A DNA stretch of 64,000 bases from Acidobacteria bacterium OLB17 (GCA_001567505.1 LLEU01000040.1:62001-126000), one strand, 5' to 3'. Positions 1-9,570 are shown, counted from the first letter of the stretch. The notes: generated from the letters alone by a model not told the origin. Made by a program: numbers and translations.

Positions 1-781
1 AGTCGCGGCCGGCGGACGCGAATTCGTTCGAAGGGTCGAGGCTGAGGACGCGCTCATAGCAAAGCAGTTTTTCTTCGATGCTCGAAGAGATGTGGGAACG
101 GAGCGTCCAGGCCGAAACGCTCGTAAGATTGTCCTCAAGGAACTCGTCGAGCTGATTCAAAGCTTCGTACCAGTTGCCGTCGGCAACGGTTCTCTGCACA
201 GCAAGATAGCGCTTCTCGATGCGGGCGTCTTCGATCGAGGCGAGGGCGGAGCGAGCATCGTCGTTGTCGGGGTTGATCTCAAGGACGCGATTCAAGGATT
301 CGACGACGATCGATTCATCTTCCGCGATCGAGGCGCGCCAGAACCATGCCATCTCGCTGTTATTGTCGTGTTCGATGGCCTTGTCAAAACACTCCATAGC
401 GAGTTCGTTGCTGCCTTCGTCTTTGGCGGCCACTCCGCGATGTACGAAGTTCTTGGCGATGAGCGAACACGTCGAAGCGTGCCAATCAATGGCGCGTTGG
501 TTCGAAGGGTCACATTCGAGGACCTTGTTGAGAAACACGAGCAGTTCCTCGGGATATTCGCTGATCGAGGCGAGCCACATCCATGCGTCAGAATTTGCAG
601 GATCTTTGTCAGTAGCCTCGGTAAGAAGAATGCGGGCGCGGGCGCGGTCGCCTGCTTGGGCGGCTGCAACGCCTTCGGCGACAAGAGAGCGAAGGTCGGC
701 TGCGTAGGCTGCGGCTGGAGCAGATTCGCTGACAAGCGCTTCTGCCGGAGTGTGGGCGGACGGTTCTATTTTGAGTCTCAT
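1..781 (-). CDS. TPR-repeat protein, partial (C-terminus outside window)
   Basis: An open minus-strand frame runs from ATG at 781 to the window edge without a stop, giving 260 residues of an unfinished protein that begins MRLKIEPSAHTPAEAL. After an Ala-rich linker it shows repeated helical pairs with the tetratricopeptide pattern (small residues plus W/Y-A and a closing P), for example 'KDPANSDAWMWLAS', 'CDPSNQRAIDWHAS', 'INPDNDDARSALAS' and 'LDPSNEFASA', spaced about 34-40 residues. TPR arrays are protein-interaction scaffolds; the partner cannot be read from the sequence. No signal peptide is visible, so it is probably cytoplasmic. The plus-strand frames over this stretch are shadows: they carry no recognisable domain. 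The TPR call is firm, the function unknown. Confidence 0.85.
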   Translation of the reverse strand, partial: MRLKIEPSAHTPAEALVSESAPAAAYAADLRSLVAEGVAAAQAGDRARARILLTEATDKDPANSDAWMWLASISEYPEELLVFLNKVLECDPSNQRAIDWHASTCSLIAKNFVHRGVAAKDEGSNELAMECFDKAIEHDNNSEMAWFWRASIAEDESIVVESLNRVLEINPDNDDARSALASIEDARIEKRYLAVQRTVADGNWYEALNQLDEFLEDNLTSVSAWTLRSHISSSIEEKLLCYERVLSLDPSNEFASAGRD

Positions 782-1002
782 AGGTCGGTTCTTAAGGCTG
801 TTTTTATGAATTCGCGAATGCAAGAGGGCCACCAAGACAGGCTGCGCCCATTAAGACACTACTGCGATAAGCAACTCTAATGCCACCAACAGCGAGAAGA
901 AGAGAACGGAAGAAACTGTACGGTAAATCGTGTAAAATATTGGATATAGCGGACTTAAGGCGAAATGGTATTCGAGCGAGGTTTTATTACATCGAGCATT
1001 TT

Positions 1003-1019
1003 GTGACAATATTTGTTAC
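1003..1019. promoter_or_regulatory. Palindromic operator candidate before the flavoprotein gene
   Basis: GTGACAA-TAT-TTGTTAC forms 7-bp arms with one mismatch around a 3-bp centre, ending 15 bp before the ATG at 1035. A TAAAAT box lies further upstream at 933-938. Position and symmetry suit a dimeric repressor, but I do not recognise the regulator family. Confidence 0.3.
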
Positions 1020-1034
1020 TTTGGGTTGACAAAA

Positions 1035-1958
1035 ATGGATATCGGGACGACTCAGAAGAATGTGATCATCATCGGCGGCGGGCCTGCGGGCCTTGCGGCC
1101 TCGATCTGGTGCAGCGACCTGGGGATCTCGCATCTTCTGCTCGAACAGGAGCTGCGAACCGGCGGCCAGCTTCATAAGATATTCCAGCCGATCCCGAACT
1201 ATCCGGGGATACTAACTATAGACGGGGCGAGCTTCGCAGAAACTCTTGCCGAACAAGCAAAAAGTCTCGGCGGCACGCTCCGCACCCATGCCCCGGCCGC
1301 GACGATCGACGGGACCGCAATGGAGGTTCGTCTTGCAACCGGCGAGAAATATGCCCCAAAGGCTATTATCCTCGCGACCGGCGTTCGAAGGCGGCGGCTT
1401 GGGCTACCCGGCGAAGCGGATCTCTCGGGCGTGCTCGAATCGGGCTCGAAACAGGCCGCGGAAACGAAAGGCGCCCGCGTGGCGATCGTCGGAGGCGGCG
1501 ACGCGGCATTCGAGAACGCACTTATCCTCGCAAAGTATGCGTCGGAAGTTACTCTGATACATCACTCTTCGCGGTTCCGTTCGAGAGCGGAGTTTACGGA
1601 GCCGGTAAGCCGCGATCCGAAGATCAGAATGCTGAAAGACTCCGTTGTGAAGGAGATCGTTAGCGAGAACGGGCAGGTGCGGGGCCTCTTGCTTGAGCGA
1701 AACGGCGCCGCTGAGCGGATCGATGTTGACTTTCTGCTTGTGAGGATCGGGGTCGTGCCGAATTCAGAATTGGTAAAGGATCTTGCGGAGCTTGATGCCA
1801 AAAACTACGTCGTGATCGATGCTCACTGCGAGACGACATTGCGAAATGTCTTCGCCATCGGTGATGTCGCTACACCGATTTCGCCTACGATCTCGACCGC
1901 TGTCGGCCAAGCCGCGACCGCGGTGAAGGTCATCAAGGAACGATTTTCTCGTTCCTAA
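1035..1958 (+). CDS. Thioredoxin-reductase-like FAD/NAD(P)H oxidoreductase lacking the CxxC centre
   Basis: A 307-residue two-dinucleotide-domain flavoprotein. The FAD-binding GGGPAGLAAS motif is at residues 14-23, the NAD(P)H-binding GGGDAAFENA at 153-162, and the C-terminal FAD contact GDVATP near 275. The fold and length match thioredoxin reductase (TrxR), but where TrxR carries CATC, just before the second Rossmann motif, this protein reads SGVLESGSK (131-139), so it cannot pass electrons through an active-site disulfide. That points to a TrxR-like ferredoxin/flavodoxin-NADP reductase or a related reductase that uses another acceptor. An in-frame TTG at 1026 is a possible alternative start; ATG 1035 gives a standard N-terminus. 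It stands alone and converges on the histidine phosphatase gene. Confidence 0.8.
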   Translation: MDIGTTQKNVIIIGGGPAGLAASIWCSDLGISHLLLEQELRTGGQLHKIFQPIPNYPGILTIDGASFAETLAEQAKSLGGTLRTHAPAATIDGTAMEVRLATGEKYAPKAIILATGVRRRRLGLPGEADLSGVLESGSKQAAETKGARVAIVGGGDAAFENALILAKYASEVTLIHHSSRFRSRAEFTEPVSRDPKIRMLKDSVVKEIVSENGQVRGLLLERNGAAERIDVDFLLVRIGVVPNSELVKDLAELDAKNYVVIDAHCETTLRNVFAIGDVATPISPTISTAVGQAATAVKVIKERFSRS

Positions 1959-1964
1959 TTCTGC

Positions 1965-2620
1965 TTACCTTGCGGCAAACGCATCCTCGCCCGTCGTCTG
2001 CATCAGATGACGCGTATCGTTCAGGGCAAGAACGCGGATATTTCGCCGACTTCGTATCTCGAATCTATTGATCCCGCAGTTCGAGGTGATCAGCCACGGC
2101 GTTGTTTTTGTGCCGCGATGGATCGCACCCATCAGGTGAAGCGTAAGGTAGCAGATCACGCCTGTGTGCGAAAAGATCGCGATGCGGCCACCGATATGCG
2201 CGTCCAGGACGCGCCAAAGTTCCCGTGTGCTCCGGTCAAGCAGTTGGCGATAGCTCTCACCGTTCGTGATAACGTGGTTCAGTTCGCGATTTACGAGCGC
2301 GTAAAAGTCTTTCGGATATGCGGCCTTTGATTCGTCGAACGTGAGGCCTTCGAGGATCCCGACGTTGCGTTCGCGAAAAGCGGCGGTAGGTTCGACCGGC
2401 AGATCGATCAGGCGGGAAAGCGGTTCGGCCGTCTGTACCGCGCGAAGCAGGTCGCTCGAATAGATCGCGTCGATGCCTTCTTTTTGAAGGGCGTGAGCAG
2501 CCGCATCAGCTTGTTTGAGGCCGAGTGTGGACAGCGGCGTTGCGCTATGGCCGCCAAAACGCCTTCGGCATTTCCGGCCGATTGGCCGTGTCGTATAAGA
2601 AAAAGTTTTGTAATGGGCAC
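1965..2620 (-). CDS. Histidine phosphatase (phosphoglycerate mutase family), frameshifted
   Basis: The N-terminal frame from ATG 2620 encodes MPITKLFLIRHGQSAGNAEG with the catalytic RHG motif; the rest (RFGGHSATPLSTLG onward, including the second catalytic histidine in IFSHTGV) is in the next frame. The two halves join exactly if one C is restored near 2560-2563 (GGC-CGT instead of GGCGT), giving about 218 residues, normal for the family. Members hydrolyse small phosphoesters or act as mutases; the substrate here is unknown. It is the last gene of the rpmE-DUF421-DUF1385-prfA operon, 54 bp after prfA. The break is probably a sequencing error, since the downstream half shows no decay. Confidence 0.8.
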
Positions 2621-2674
2621 TTTCTAGTAAAATTTTTCGATCTAATTTTCGGCGCGACGCATAAGGACAACCGC

Positions 2675-3751
2675 TCAAACGCCGACGGCCTCGGCCTGCA
2701 GTTTTTCCGTCTGGTAATGTGTTCGCAAGGCCTCGATGAATTCGTCGATCTGGCCTTCCATAACGAGGTCAAGCTGGTGGACGGTCAAACCGATCCGATG
2801 ATCCGTGACGCGATTCTCCTTGAAATTGTAGGTCCGGATCTTCTCGGAGCGATCGCCCGAACCGACCATCGACTTGCGTTCCGCGGAGAGAGCGTCGTGC
2901 TGCTTTTGCTCTTCGATCTCCTGAAGTCGGGCGCGGAGTACGCGCATTGCCTTTTCGCGATTCTTGATCTGCGACTTTTCGTCCTGCATCGAGACGACCA
3001 CACCGGTCGGGAGATGCGTGATGCGAACGGCCGAATATGTCGTATTCACCGACTGGCCGCCCGGCCCGGATGAGCAGAACGTGTCGATGCGAAGGTCGTT
3101 CTGGTTAATTTGAACATCGACCTCTTCGGCCTCCGGCAGGACGGCGACAGTGATCGCGGATGTATGTATGCGGCCCTGGGTCTCGGTTTGCGGCACGCGC
3201 TGAACGCGATGAACGCCGGACTCAAAACGCATCTTCGAATAGACGCTGTCGCCTTCGATCATAGCGACGGCCTCCTTGATGCCGCCGACGCCCGTGTCAG
3301 AAGCCTCCATGATCTCCATCTTCCAGCCCTGGCGTTCGGCGTATCGCGCGTACATACGCAGTATCTCCGCGGCGAAAAGCGTCGCCTCGTCGCCGCCCGT
3401 ACCGGCGCGGATCTCGAGGATGACGTTCTTCTCGTCATTCGGATCTTTGGGGAGCAGGAGAACCTTCAATTCTTCGGTCGCGGTCTCAAGGCGGCCTTCG
3501 AGGTCAGCGACCTCAAGTGCGGCCATCTCGCGCATCTCCTCGTCATCGGCGATCTGGGCGAGGCTCCGCGCACCTTCGAGATCGGACGTCATCTTCTTGA
3601 CCTCGCGATATTTCTCGACGATCTCGCCGAGGGAGCGATGCTGCTTCATCACGCGGGCATACTCCTTCATATCGGCCGTGATCTCGGGCGAGGAGATCTG
3701 CTCGGTCAATTCTTCGTAGTTCTTTTCGATCTGGGCTAATTTTTCCAGCAT
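2675..3751 (-). CDS. prfA: Peptide chain release factor 1
   Basis: A 358-residue class I release factor, the usual length. It carries the GGQ motif that triggers peptidyl-tRNA hydrolysis (residues 231-233, within [14 protein letters not shown]) and a PxT-type stop-codon recognition tripeptide, PQT, at 187-189 in [16 protein letters not shown], which marks RF1 (UAA/UAG) rather than RF2. The N-terminal coiled-coil helix pair is present. Start ATG 3751 lies 12 bp after the DUF1385 stop, without a visible Shine-Dalgarno, which suggests translation coupled to the upstream gene. The gene for its methyltransferase, prmC, is often the next gene in other genomes but is not present here. Confidence 0.97.
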   Translation of the reverse strand: MLEKLAQIEKNYEELTEQISSPEITADMKEYARVMKQHRSLGEIVEKYREVKKMTSDLEGARSLAQIADDEEMREMAALEVADLEGRLETATEELKVLLLPKDPNDEKNVILEIRAGTGGDEATLFAAEILRMYARYAERQGWKMEIMEASDTGVGGIKEAVAMIEGDSVYSKMRFESGVHRVQRVPQTETQGRIHTSAITVAVLPEAEEVDVQINQNDLRIDTFCSSGPGGQSVNTTYSAVRITHLPTGVVVSMQDEKSQIKNREKAMRVLRARLQEIEEQKQHDALSAERKSMVGSGDRSEKIRTYNFKENRVTDHRIGLTVHQLDLVMEGQIDEFIEALRTHYQTEKLQAEAVGV

Positions 3752-3763
3752 TAGTTATATATG

Positions 3764-4894
3764 TCAGGCCGTTTCCGGTTCGAGCTTTAGCGATTCCTCA
3801 AGCGCACGTATCGCGACCTCAAGTTGTTCTTCGTCCGGCTCCTGCGTTGTGATGTTCTGGAGCCAAAGGCCCGGACGCGTCATCAGCTTGAAGATCATTC
3901 CCGATTCCTTCTTGGCCGCGTATCGGATCACCTCGTACGAAAGCCCCGCAACAAGCGGCATCAGGGCGATCCGAACGACGAGATTCATCCAGAAAGCGTC
4001 GAATTTGATCACCGAGAAGAGCACGATCGCGATCAGCATCACGACCATCAGGAACGAAGTTCCGCAACGCGGATGCTGTCGCCGTTGACCGGCCGCATTT
4101 GCAGGGTTCAGGGCGAGGCCTTTCTCCCAGGTGAAGACGGTCTTGTGCTCGGCGCCGTGATATTCGAAAACGCGGCGAATGTCCTTAAGCCAGGACATTG
4201 TCAGGATCATCGTGACGAAAAAGATCATTCGGATGACGCCGTCAATAAGGTTAAAGGCAAGCCAGGAATGCGGCTTGATCTCCCACAGATACGACTTGAC
4301 GGTCGTCCACCAACCCGCGTCGGCAGCGAGCAAAGGTGCATCTGCCCATCCCAACGCAATGAATGCAAGGTTCGTCAAGAGAAGCGGTGCCGCGATGAAT
4401 AAAAGCACATTGAAGAGCAATGCAAAGGCGATCGAGCCGACCGCGCTCGCCGACGATGCCGCACTCCGCTTCTTCGCGGCAGGTTCATCGGGCAGGACGA
4501 CCTTTGCCGGGGCCTTAGAGAAGGATTCGTCCGTCGTTCCAGCAGCGAGGGCTGTTTCGAGTTCGCCGGCACGTGCCTTTTCGGTTTGCGGCTCCTCGTT
4601 GTCCTCTTCCCATATACGGGCGGAAAAATTCAGGGCCTTCACGCCCAACGCCATCGACTGCACGAGCGTCGCACCGCCCCGAACGACGGGGAATCGAAGC
4701 CAAGAGTACTTGTCGCTCCAACGTGGAAGAGCTTCGGCGGTCGTCGTGATCGAGCCGTCCTTCCTTCGGCAGGCGATCGCGTAGGCGGACGGCGTCCGCA
4801 TCATCACGCCTTCCATAACGGCTTGGCCGCCGACAATGAGATCACGTTCAACAGCGAAGATCGAATGCAGTAATTTTAAGGTTTTCTTGCCCAT
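3764..4894 (-). CDS. DUF1385 (YqhQ-type) multispanning membrane protein
   Basis: About 376 residues from ATG 4894 ([13 protein letters not shown]...). The hallmark [13 protein letters not shown] lies near the N-terminus, followed by an Ala/Glu-rich variable linker and several hydrophobic segments ([49 protein letters not shown]). [10 protein letters not shown] and HPRCGTSFL are further conserved DUF1385 motifs. Biochemical function is not established. In many bacteria the family sits between rpmE and prfA, as here. I rejected the more upstream in-frame ATG at 4996 because it adds a segment without family similarity and overlaps the DUF421 gene. Confidence 0.9.
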   Translation of the reverse strand: MGKKTLKLLHSIFAVERDLIVGGQAVMEGVMMRTPSAYAIACRRKDGSITTTAEALPRWSDKYSWLRFPVVRGGATLVQSMALGVKALNFSARIWEEDNEEPQTEKARAGELETALAAGTTDESFSKAPAKVVLPDEPAAKKRSAASSASAVGSIAFALLFNVLLFIAAPLLLTNLAFIALGWADAPLLAADAGWWTTVKSYLWEIKPHSWLAFNLIDGVIRMIFFVTMILTMSWLKDIRRVFEYHGAEHKTVFTWEKGLALNPANAAGQRRQHPRCGTSFLMVVMLIAIVLFSVIKFDAFWMNLVVRIALMPLVAGLSYEVIRYAAKKESGMIFKLMTRPGLWLQNITTQEPDEEQLEVAIRALEESLKLEPETA

Positions 4895-4916
4895 TTCTCT
4901 TGTATATCGACGCCCC

Positions 4917-5438
4917 TCAACCTGCCTTGGTTGCATCCGGTTTTTGCGATCCGCCGCCGTTCTCCAGCACGACGCTGAAATGGCCGCTGCTTTCAAGATA
5001 GCAACGTTTCACCGACGCCGCGTTCTCAAGGCCGTGTTCGCGAAGCGTTCCCATTACGTCGTCCTCGGTCAGGAATTCCTGCCTGAGGTTCGCCTCAACG
5101 AACTTCCCGTTCTCGATGATCAGGAGCGGCGAAGGTTCAAGCAGCCGCCGTGCGAACGTGGACTTGAACCCGAGCCAATCAAAGAACACATCCCAAAGGA
5201 CGATCGTCGTGATCAGAATGAGAGCCTCGGTGATAGACCGAGAATCTCCGGCCATTCCATTCTGAGCGGCATCGGCTATCACAACGAGGACAAGCAGGTC
5301 GGCCGTCCCGATCGCTCCTGACTGGCGGCGGAACAGCCTCAGGATGAAATACATCCCGAGATACATTATTGTGCCGCGGATCACGATCTCAAGGATCGAT
5401 TCGCTCGGCACGAACATCGTGTTCCAGTCGATCGCCAT
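4917..5438 (-). CDS. DUF421 (YetF/YcaP-like) inner-membrane protein
   Basis: 173 residues: two N-terminal hydrophobic helices ([35 protein letters not shown]) followed by the cytoplasmic domain with [16 protein letters not shown] and a C-terminal stretch including [11 protein letters not shown]. This is the architecture and length of YetF-type DUF421 proteins, whose molecular role is poorly defined (reported around sporulation and membranes in Bacillus). It lies 22 bp before DUF1385 in the same orientation, so it is probably co-transcribed with rpmE and prfA, an insertion into the more usual rpmE-DUF1385-prfA order. Confidence 0.88.
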   Translation of the reverse strand: MAIDWNTMFVPSESILEIVIRGTIMYLGMYFILRLFRRQSGAIGTADLLVLVVIADAAQNGMAGDSRSITEALILITTIVLWDVFFDWLGFKSTFARRLLEPSPLLIIENGKFVEANLRQEFLTEDDVMGTLREHGLENAASVKRCYLESSGHFSVVLENGGGSQKPDATKAG

Positions 5439-5611
5439 TCCTACCCGAAATGAAGGACGCCGCCTTGATCGTCAGCTTCGGTTCCCAAGGTCTTTCTTAT
5501 TCACCCTTTTGGTTAAAAAGGGCATACCAAGGGACGTCGGCGCTTCAAGGACGGCGTCAGAAAGTTGAACAGCTAATAATTTAGTGTCGCAATTCGCAAG
5601 GCAGCTTTAAC

Positions 5612-5833
5612 TCACTTTGCCGCCGCGGCACCACCGCGCTGATAGCGTTTGTTGAACCGATCTACGCGTCCTGCGGTATCGACGAGCTTCTGCTTGCCGG
5701 TAAAGAACGGATGGCAGTCCGAACAAATTTCCACGTGCAGGTCTTCGCCCAGAGTCGAACGCGTTTTGAACGTGTTCCCACAGGCACAGACGACCGAGAT
5801 CTCGTTATATGACGGATGTATATCTTGTTTCAT
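5612..5833 (-). CDS. rpmE: Ribosomal protein bL31
   Basis: 73 residues from ATG 5833 ([13 protein letters not shown]). It carries the zinc-binding cysteines of the C+ form (VCACGNTF ... [15 protein letters not shown]) and a C-terminal Arg/Lys-rich tail. An AGG lies a few bases upstream of this ATG; the longer in-frame start at 5917 adds residues absent from bL31. It is the promoter-proximal gene of the operon reading toward prfA. The 173 bp before DUF421 hold an inverted repeat at 5504-5522 (CCCTTTT...AAAAGGG) without a U-tract. Confidence 0.95.
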   Translation of the reverse strand: MKQDIHPSYNEISVVCACGNTFKTRSTLGEDLHVEICSDCHPFFTGKQKLVDTAGRVDRFNKRYQRGGAAAAK

Positions 5834-5962
5834 AGAACCCTTTTCCTTCGCCGAAAATAAGCGATGCGCAAAGGTCAGTAAGCGCAAACCAGTAATTTTA
5901 GGGTACGTACCGGGCAAAAGTCAAATTTTTGAGGGGATGCCTGCGCAAGCCGTGAGATGCTC

Positions 5963-5968
5963 TATAAT
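5963..5968 (+). promoter_or_regulatory. -10 box (TATAAT) before the VOC gene
   Basis: A perfect TATAAT lies 24 bp before the ATG at 5993, which has an AGGAG ribosome site. No good -35 hexamer is seen at 16-18 bp. It sits just inside the divergent rpmE upstream region. Confidence 0.5.
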
Positions 5969-5992
5969 CCCCATATTGCAGGAGAAAATTGT

Positions 5993-6406
5993 ATGCAAAA
6001 CCTGTTTCATCTCGCCTTTCCGGTACACGACCTCGATGCGGCTCGCTCCTTTTACGGCGGCACACTCGGCTGCCCCGAGGGCCGAAGTTCGCAGAATTGG
6101 ATAGATTTCGACCTTTTCGGGCATCAGATCGTCGCACATCTTGCTCCGGGCAGCGGCACGCGTTCCGTTAGCTCGGTGGACAAGGATGACGTCCCTGTTC
6201 CGCATTTTGGCGTGGTGCTGCCGATGGCGGAGTGGAAGGCACTTGCCGACAAACTGAGCCGCGAGGGCGTTAAGTTCGTGATCGAGCCCAAAATACGCTT
6301 TGAGGGCGAGGTCGGCGAGCAGGCGACGATGTTCTTTCTTGACCCGAGCGGGAACGCCCTCGAGCTCAAAGGGTTTAGCGATTTTTCTCAGGTTTTTGCG
6401 AAGTAA
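5993..6406 (+). CDS. VOC-superfamily (glyoxalase/dioxygenase-like) protein
   Basis: 137 residues, two βαβββ modules typical of the vicinal-oxygen-chelate fold: [19 protein letters not shown] at the start with the first metal-ligand histidine, a central histidine region (VPHFGVVL), and a C-terminal [12 protein letters not shown] with the metal-ligand glutamate. It resembles extradiol dioxygenase/glyoxalase-like enzymes but the substrate cannot be assigned. ATG 5993 is chosen over 5957 because of the AGGAG 9 bp upstream and because the domain starts here. Confidence 0.85.
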   Translation: MQNLFHLAFPVHDLDAARSFYGGTLGCPEGRSSQNWIDFDLFGHQIVAHLAPGSGTRSVSSVDKDDVPVPHFGVVLPMAEWKALADKLSREGVKFVIEPKIRFEGEVGEQATMFFLDPSGNALELKGFSDFSQVFAK

Positions 6407-6419
6407 TTCAGCTCGACTT

Positions 6420-7364
6420 ATGCTCATCAAACCGACCTTTGTACTAGTCATTCTTATAGCGTACGTGGGTGTCGCGCTTGGCCAAAGCCGTACGATCGCG
6501 ATCACTATCGACGACCTTCCCGTCGTTTCGACCCGCAGCGACCTTGCTAATCGCCGGAAGATCACCCGGAAGCTGTTAGGGCACATTGCCAAAGCAAAGA
6601 TCCCTGCCATTGGCTTTGTGAATGAGAACAAGCTTTATACGGACGGCAAGCGTGATGACAAACAGATCGATCTCCTGCGTTCGTGGCTTAAACTCGGCCT
6701 CGAGCTCGGCAATCATACATATTCGCATATAAGCCTGCATGGAGTATCGGTCGAAGAATACGAAGCGGACGCCATAAAGGGTGAAACGATCACGAAAGAA
6801 TTGTTGACGGCAAACGGAAGGGAACTTCGCTATTTCCGGCATCCTTACTTGATGACGGGCTTGACGCTCGATGTAAAGGCCGAGGTCGCTAGATTCCTTG
6901 ACGGCCGTGGATATACGGTAGCTCCGATCACGTTTGATAACGCAGATTATATTTTCTCGAGAGCCTACGACAACGCTTTTGACTCGCGAAACAAGAAATT
7001 GATGAACCGAGTCGCGGAGGCGTATGTGCCTTATATGGAAGCGAAGATCGACTATTGGGAGCGCCAGTCGGCCAAGCTTTTTGGGCGTGAGATCAGTCAG
7101 ACGATGCTGATCCACGCAAATTTCATAAATTCGGACTATCTCGATGATCTCATAAAAATGCTGCGTCGCCGGGGCTACACGATCATCGACCTCGACAGTG
7201 CGCTAAAGGATGAAGCGTATCGCCTGCCCGACACCTATCTCGGAAGATCGGGCATCTCGTGGCTGCATCGCTGGGCATTAGCAAAAGGAAACGAATACGT
7301 ACTCGCCGACGAGCCAAGAGTCCCTGAGTTTGTAATGAAGGCGTCGGGATTTGAATCGGAATAG
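6420..7364 (+). CDS. Exported polysaccharide deacetylase (NodB homology)
   Basis: 314 residues from ATG 6420 with an N-terminal signal sequence (MLIKPTFVLVILIAYVGVALGQS). The NodB domain shows motif 1 (AITIDDLP), motif 2 with the metal histidines (LGNHTYSHISLHG), motif 3 (RYFRHPYL) and a late HANFI segment, so a metal-dependent de-N-acetylase of envelope or environmental polysaccharide is likely. It begins 13 bp after the VOC gene, so it is probably in the same transcript. The substrate (peptidoglycan, chitin or other glycan) is not evident. Confidence 0.87.
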   Translation: MLIKPTFVLVILIAYVGVALGQSRTIAITIDDLPVVSTRSDLANRRKITRKLLGHIAKAKIPAIGFVNENKLYTDGKRDDKQIDLLRSWLKLGLELGNHTYSHISLHGVSVEEYEADAIKGETITKELLTANGRELRYFRHPYLMTGLTLDVKAEVARFLDGRGYTVAPITFDNADYIFSRAYDNAFDSRNKKLMNRVAEAYVPYMEAKIDYWERQSAKLFGREISQTMLIHANFINSDYLDDLIKMLRRRGYTIIDLDSALKDEAYRLPDTYLGRSGISWLHRWALAKGNEYVLADEPRVPEFVMKASGFESE

Positions 7365-7367
7365 ATC

Positions 7368-8546
7368 GTGAGGTCAGCAAAGATCATAATTATCGGCGGT
7401 GGCGTGGTCGGTGCGAGTGCTGCATATCATCTCGCGATGCGGGGCGAGACCGATGTCGTTATCCTCGAACGCGGCTCAATCCAGGGCACCGGCTCGACGG
7501 GACGTGCGACGGGCGGCGTACGCTCGCAGTTCGAGACCGAGATAAACGTTCGAATGTCGCTCTATTCGGTCGATTTCTTTCGGAACTGCGAATTTTCGAC
7601 CGGATACGATCCGAAAGGATACCTTTTCTTTTCCACCGACACCAGCGTCTTTGAACAGATGAAACGAAATGCCGTCACGCAGGCGGCGTTCGGCGTTGAA
7701 GGGATCGAGATACTTGATGCGGACGGGATCCGGAAAATGATCCCGGCAATGAATTGCGACGACATTGTCGGCGGCGTTTTTGGAGCAAGCGACGGTTTTA
7801 TCAATCCTGTTGCGGTGATGTCCGGCTTTTCGCGGCGGGCGATCGACCTAGGTGCTCAGATCGTTCTAGGGCGGTCGGTCTCGCGAATAAATGTCGCGGG
7901 CGGACGTGTTGCAGGTGTTTCGATGCCCGACGGTGAGATCGGTGCCGACGCGGTCGTTGTTTGCGCAGGCGCGTGGAGCCGCGGCCTTGCGGAGTCGGCC
8001 GGCGTCAATATCCCGGTCGAACCGCTTCGCCGTCAGATCGTATGGGCAAGGTGCAAGGATCGGGTGCCTGAAAATTTGCCGATGGTGATCGATGCCGGGA
8101 GCGGCTTTCACTTTCGGCCCGCGATCGATTTTTGGGAGCCCGAGGACAAGACGGGCTCGGGGCGAGATATTTTATTCGCCTATCCCGACCGCGACGAACG
8201 CCCGTCGTTCAATACCGAGTTCGATGAGACATTCGCCAAAAAGGTCTATGAGATGGCGAGAAAAAGGGCAAGATTTCTCTTCGAGTCCGAGCCCGAACGC
8301 GAGAAATGCCGCGCGGGCCTTTATGAGAACACGCCCGATCACCACGCGATCATCGGAGCGTGCGGCGTCGAAGGCCTTTATTTCGCAACGGGCTTTAGCG
8401 GCCACGGCGTGATGCATTCGCCCGCAGCGGGCCGTGCAATTTCCGAGATCATTCTCGACGGTGAGGCATCGTTCCTTGATGTGAAATGCCTTTCGCCGGA
8501 AAGGTTCGAGCGGGGCGAACTGCTTAAGGAAAGCGGGTATATTTAA
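7368..8546 (+). CDS. FAD-dependent amine/amino-acid oxidase (DAO family)
   Basis: 392 residues. The N-terminal FAD-binding IIIGGGVVGASAAYHLA motif (residues 6-22) and C-terminal HAIIGACGVEGLYFATGFSGHG place it with sarcosine oxidase/glycine oxidase-type DAO flavoenzymes, which oxidise secondary or primary amines with release of an imine and H2O2 or transfer to another acceptor. The start is GTG at 7368, 3 bp after the deacetylase stop. The stop overlaps the next gene's start in a TAATG junction, so translation is coupled to the HDAC-family gene. Confidence 0.87.
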   Translation: MRSAKIIIIGGGVVGASAAYHLAMRGETDVVILERGSIQGTGSTGRATGGVRSQFETEINVRMSLYSVDFFRNCEFSTGYDPKGYLFFSTDTSVFEQMKRNAVTQAAFGVEGIEILDADGIRKMIPAMNCDDIVGGVFGASDGFINPVAVMSGFSRRAIDLGAQIVLGRSVSRINVAGGRVAGVSMPDGEIGADAVVVCAGAWSRGLAESAGVNIPVEPLRRQIVWARCKDRVPENLPMVIDAGSGFHFRPAIDFWEPEDKTGSGRDILFAYPDRDERPSFNTEFDETFAKKVYEMARKRARFLFESEPEREKCRAGLYENTPDHHAIIGACGVEGLYFATGFSGHGVMHSPAAGRAISEIILDGEASFLDVKCLSPERFERGELLKESGYI

Positions 8547-9502
8547 TGAAAGATCGGGAAAAGAGAACGGCATTCATACATCATCCGATATACGCGGAAC
8601 ACGACACGGGCTACGGACATCCGGAAGCGCCGGCTCGCTATCGCGTGATCCTGGAGGCGGTTCGAGGCGATAAGGAGCTGTGGCAGGAGCTTGTTGAGGT
8701 CACGCCTGAAATGGCAAGCCGCGGCCTCATACAGGCTGCCCATACGAAAGAACATTTTCGTTTTGTCGAAGATGCGGTCGAGCACGGCGACGGAATGCTC
8801 GATGCCGATACGGTAGTTTCGGTCAAGTCGCTGGACGCCGCATTGTTTGCCGCCGGCGGCGCGTGCCGAGCGGTAGATGCAGTATTGAAGGGCGAAGCGA
8901 AGAATGCCTTCGTGAACGTGCGGCCGCCGGGCCATCATGCAACGGCGCAGAAGGCAATGGGATTCTGCCTGTTCAATAACGTTGCGGTCGCTGCCCGCTA
9001 TGCACAGAACGCGTACAAAGAGATCGAACGGGTCGCTGTCGTCGATTGGGACGTGCATCACGGCAACGGCACACAGGGCATCTTCTACGACGATCCGTCC
9101 GTATTCTTTTTCTCGATGCATCAGTATCCGTGGTATCCCGGAACGGGAAGCCGAGGTGAGACAGGCGTCGGACGCGGGCTCGGGACCACGCTGAACGTTC
9201 CGTTGAAGGCCGAGACCAGGGCGCAAGATCAGATAAGCGCGTTCGAGACCGCCATCGAAGAGATACGAACGAAGGCCGAGCCGGACATTATCTTCATCTC
9301 CGCCGGATTCGACGGGCACCTGACCGATCCGCTCGGACAGCTCCGACTCGAAGATGATGACTTTGCGGCGATGACGCGCGTCCTTAAAGCTTGGGCGGCC
9401 GAGGCGTGCGAGGGCCGGATCGTCTCCGTCCTCGAAGGCGGTTACAACCTCGACACTCTCGGTGCGACAGTCGCCTCTCACGTGCGGGAACTTACGCGGT
9501 AA
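8546..9502 (+). CDS. Histone-deacetylase-family (acetoin-utilisation/APAH type) amidohydrolase
   Basis: 318 residues with the class II HDAC-like zinc hydrolase pattern: VRPPGHHATAQKAMGFC with the catalytic histidine pair, VAVVDWDVHHGNGT with zinc-ligand Asp and His, DIIFISAGFDGH with the third ligand Asp, and VLEGGYNLDTL at the C-terminus. Bacterial members deacetylate small acetylated amines (polyamines) or proteins. Coupling to the upstream amine oxidase suggests stepwise breakdown of acetylated amines: deacetylation then oxidation. That pathway link is an inference. Confidence 0.9.
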   Translation: MKDREKRTAFIHHPIYAEHDTGYGHPEAPARYRVILEAVRGDKELWQELVEVTPEMASRGLIQAAHTKEHFRFVEDAVEHGDGMLDADTVVSVKSLDAALFAAGGACRAVDAVLKGEAKNAFVNVRPPGHHATAQKAMGFCLFNNVAVAARYAQNAYKEIERVAVVDWDVHHGNGTQGIFYDDPSVFFFSMHQYPWYPGTGSRGETGVGRGLGTTLNVPLKAETRAQDQISAFETAIEEIRTKAEPDIIFISAGFDGHLTDPLGQLRLEDDDFAAMTRVLKAWAAEACEGRIVSVLEGGYNLDTLGATVASHVRELTR

Positions 9503-9524
9503 ACATTCCGGTTCGGTTTTGTGG

Positions 9525-9530
9525 TAGAAT
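9525..9530 (+). promoter_or_regulatory. -10 box (TAGAAT) before the zinc-ribbon gene
   Basis: TAGAAT lies 40 bp upstream of the ATG at 9571. No -35 consensus is present at normal spacing. The same hexamer recurs before htrA (26302) and near tssA (59010). Confidence 0.35.
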
Positions 9531-9570
9531 TCTTCCCACTGCCGACAATTATCGACAAGGGAGGTTAGCG

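Noticed and set aside
92..880. Plus-strand 262-residue reading frame at the window start
   Set aside because: The opposite strand carries a TPR protein with clear repeats; the plus frame has no domain and shares codon structure only as a shadow.
5504..5522. CCCTTTT-GGTTA-AAAAGGG as a terminator of rpmE
   Set aside because: The inverted repeat has no U-tract on either strand and the downstream gene is probably in the same operon.
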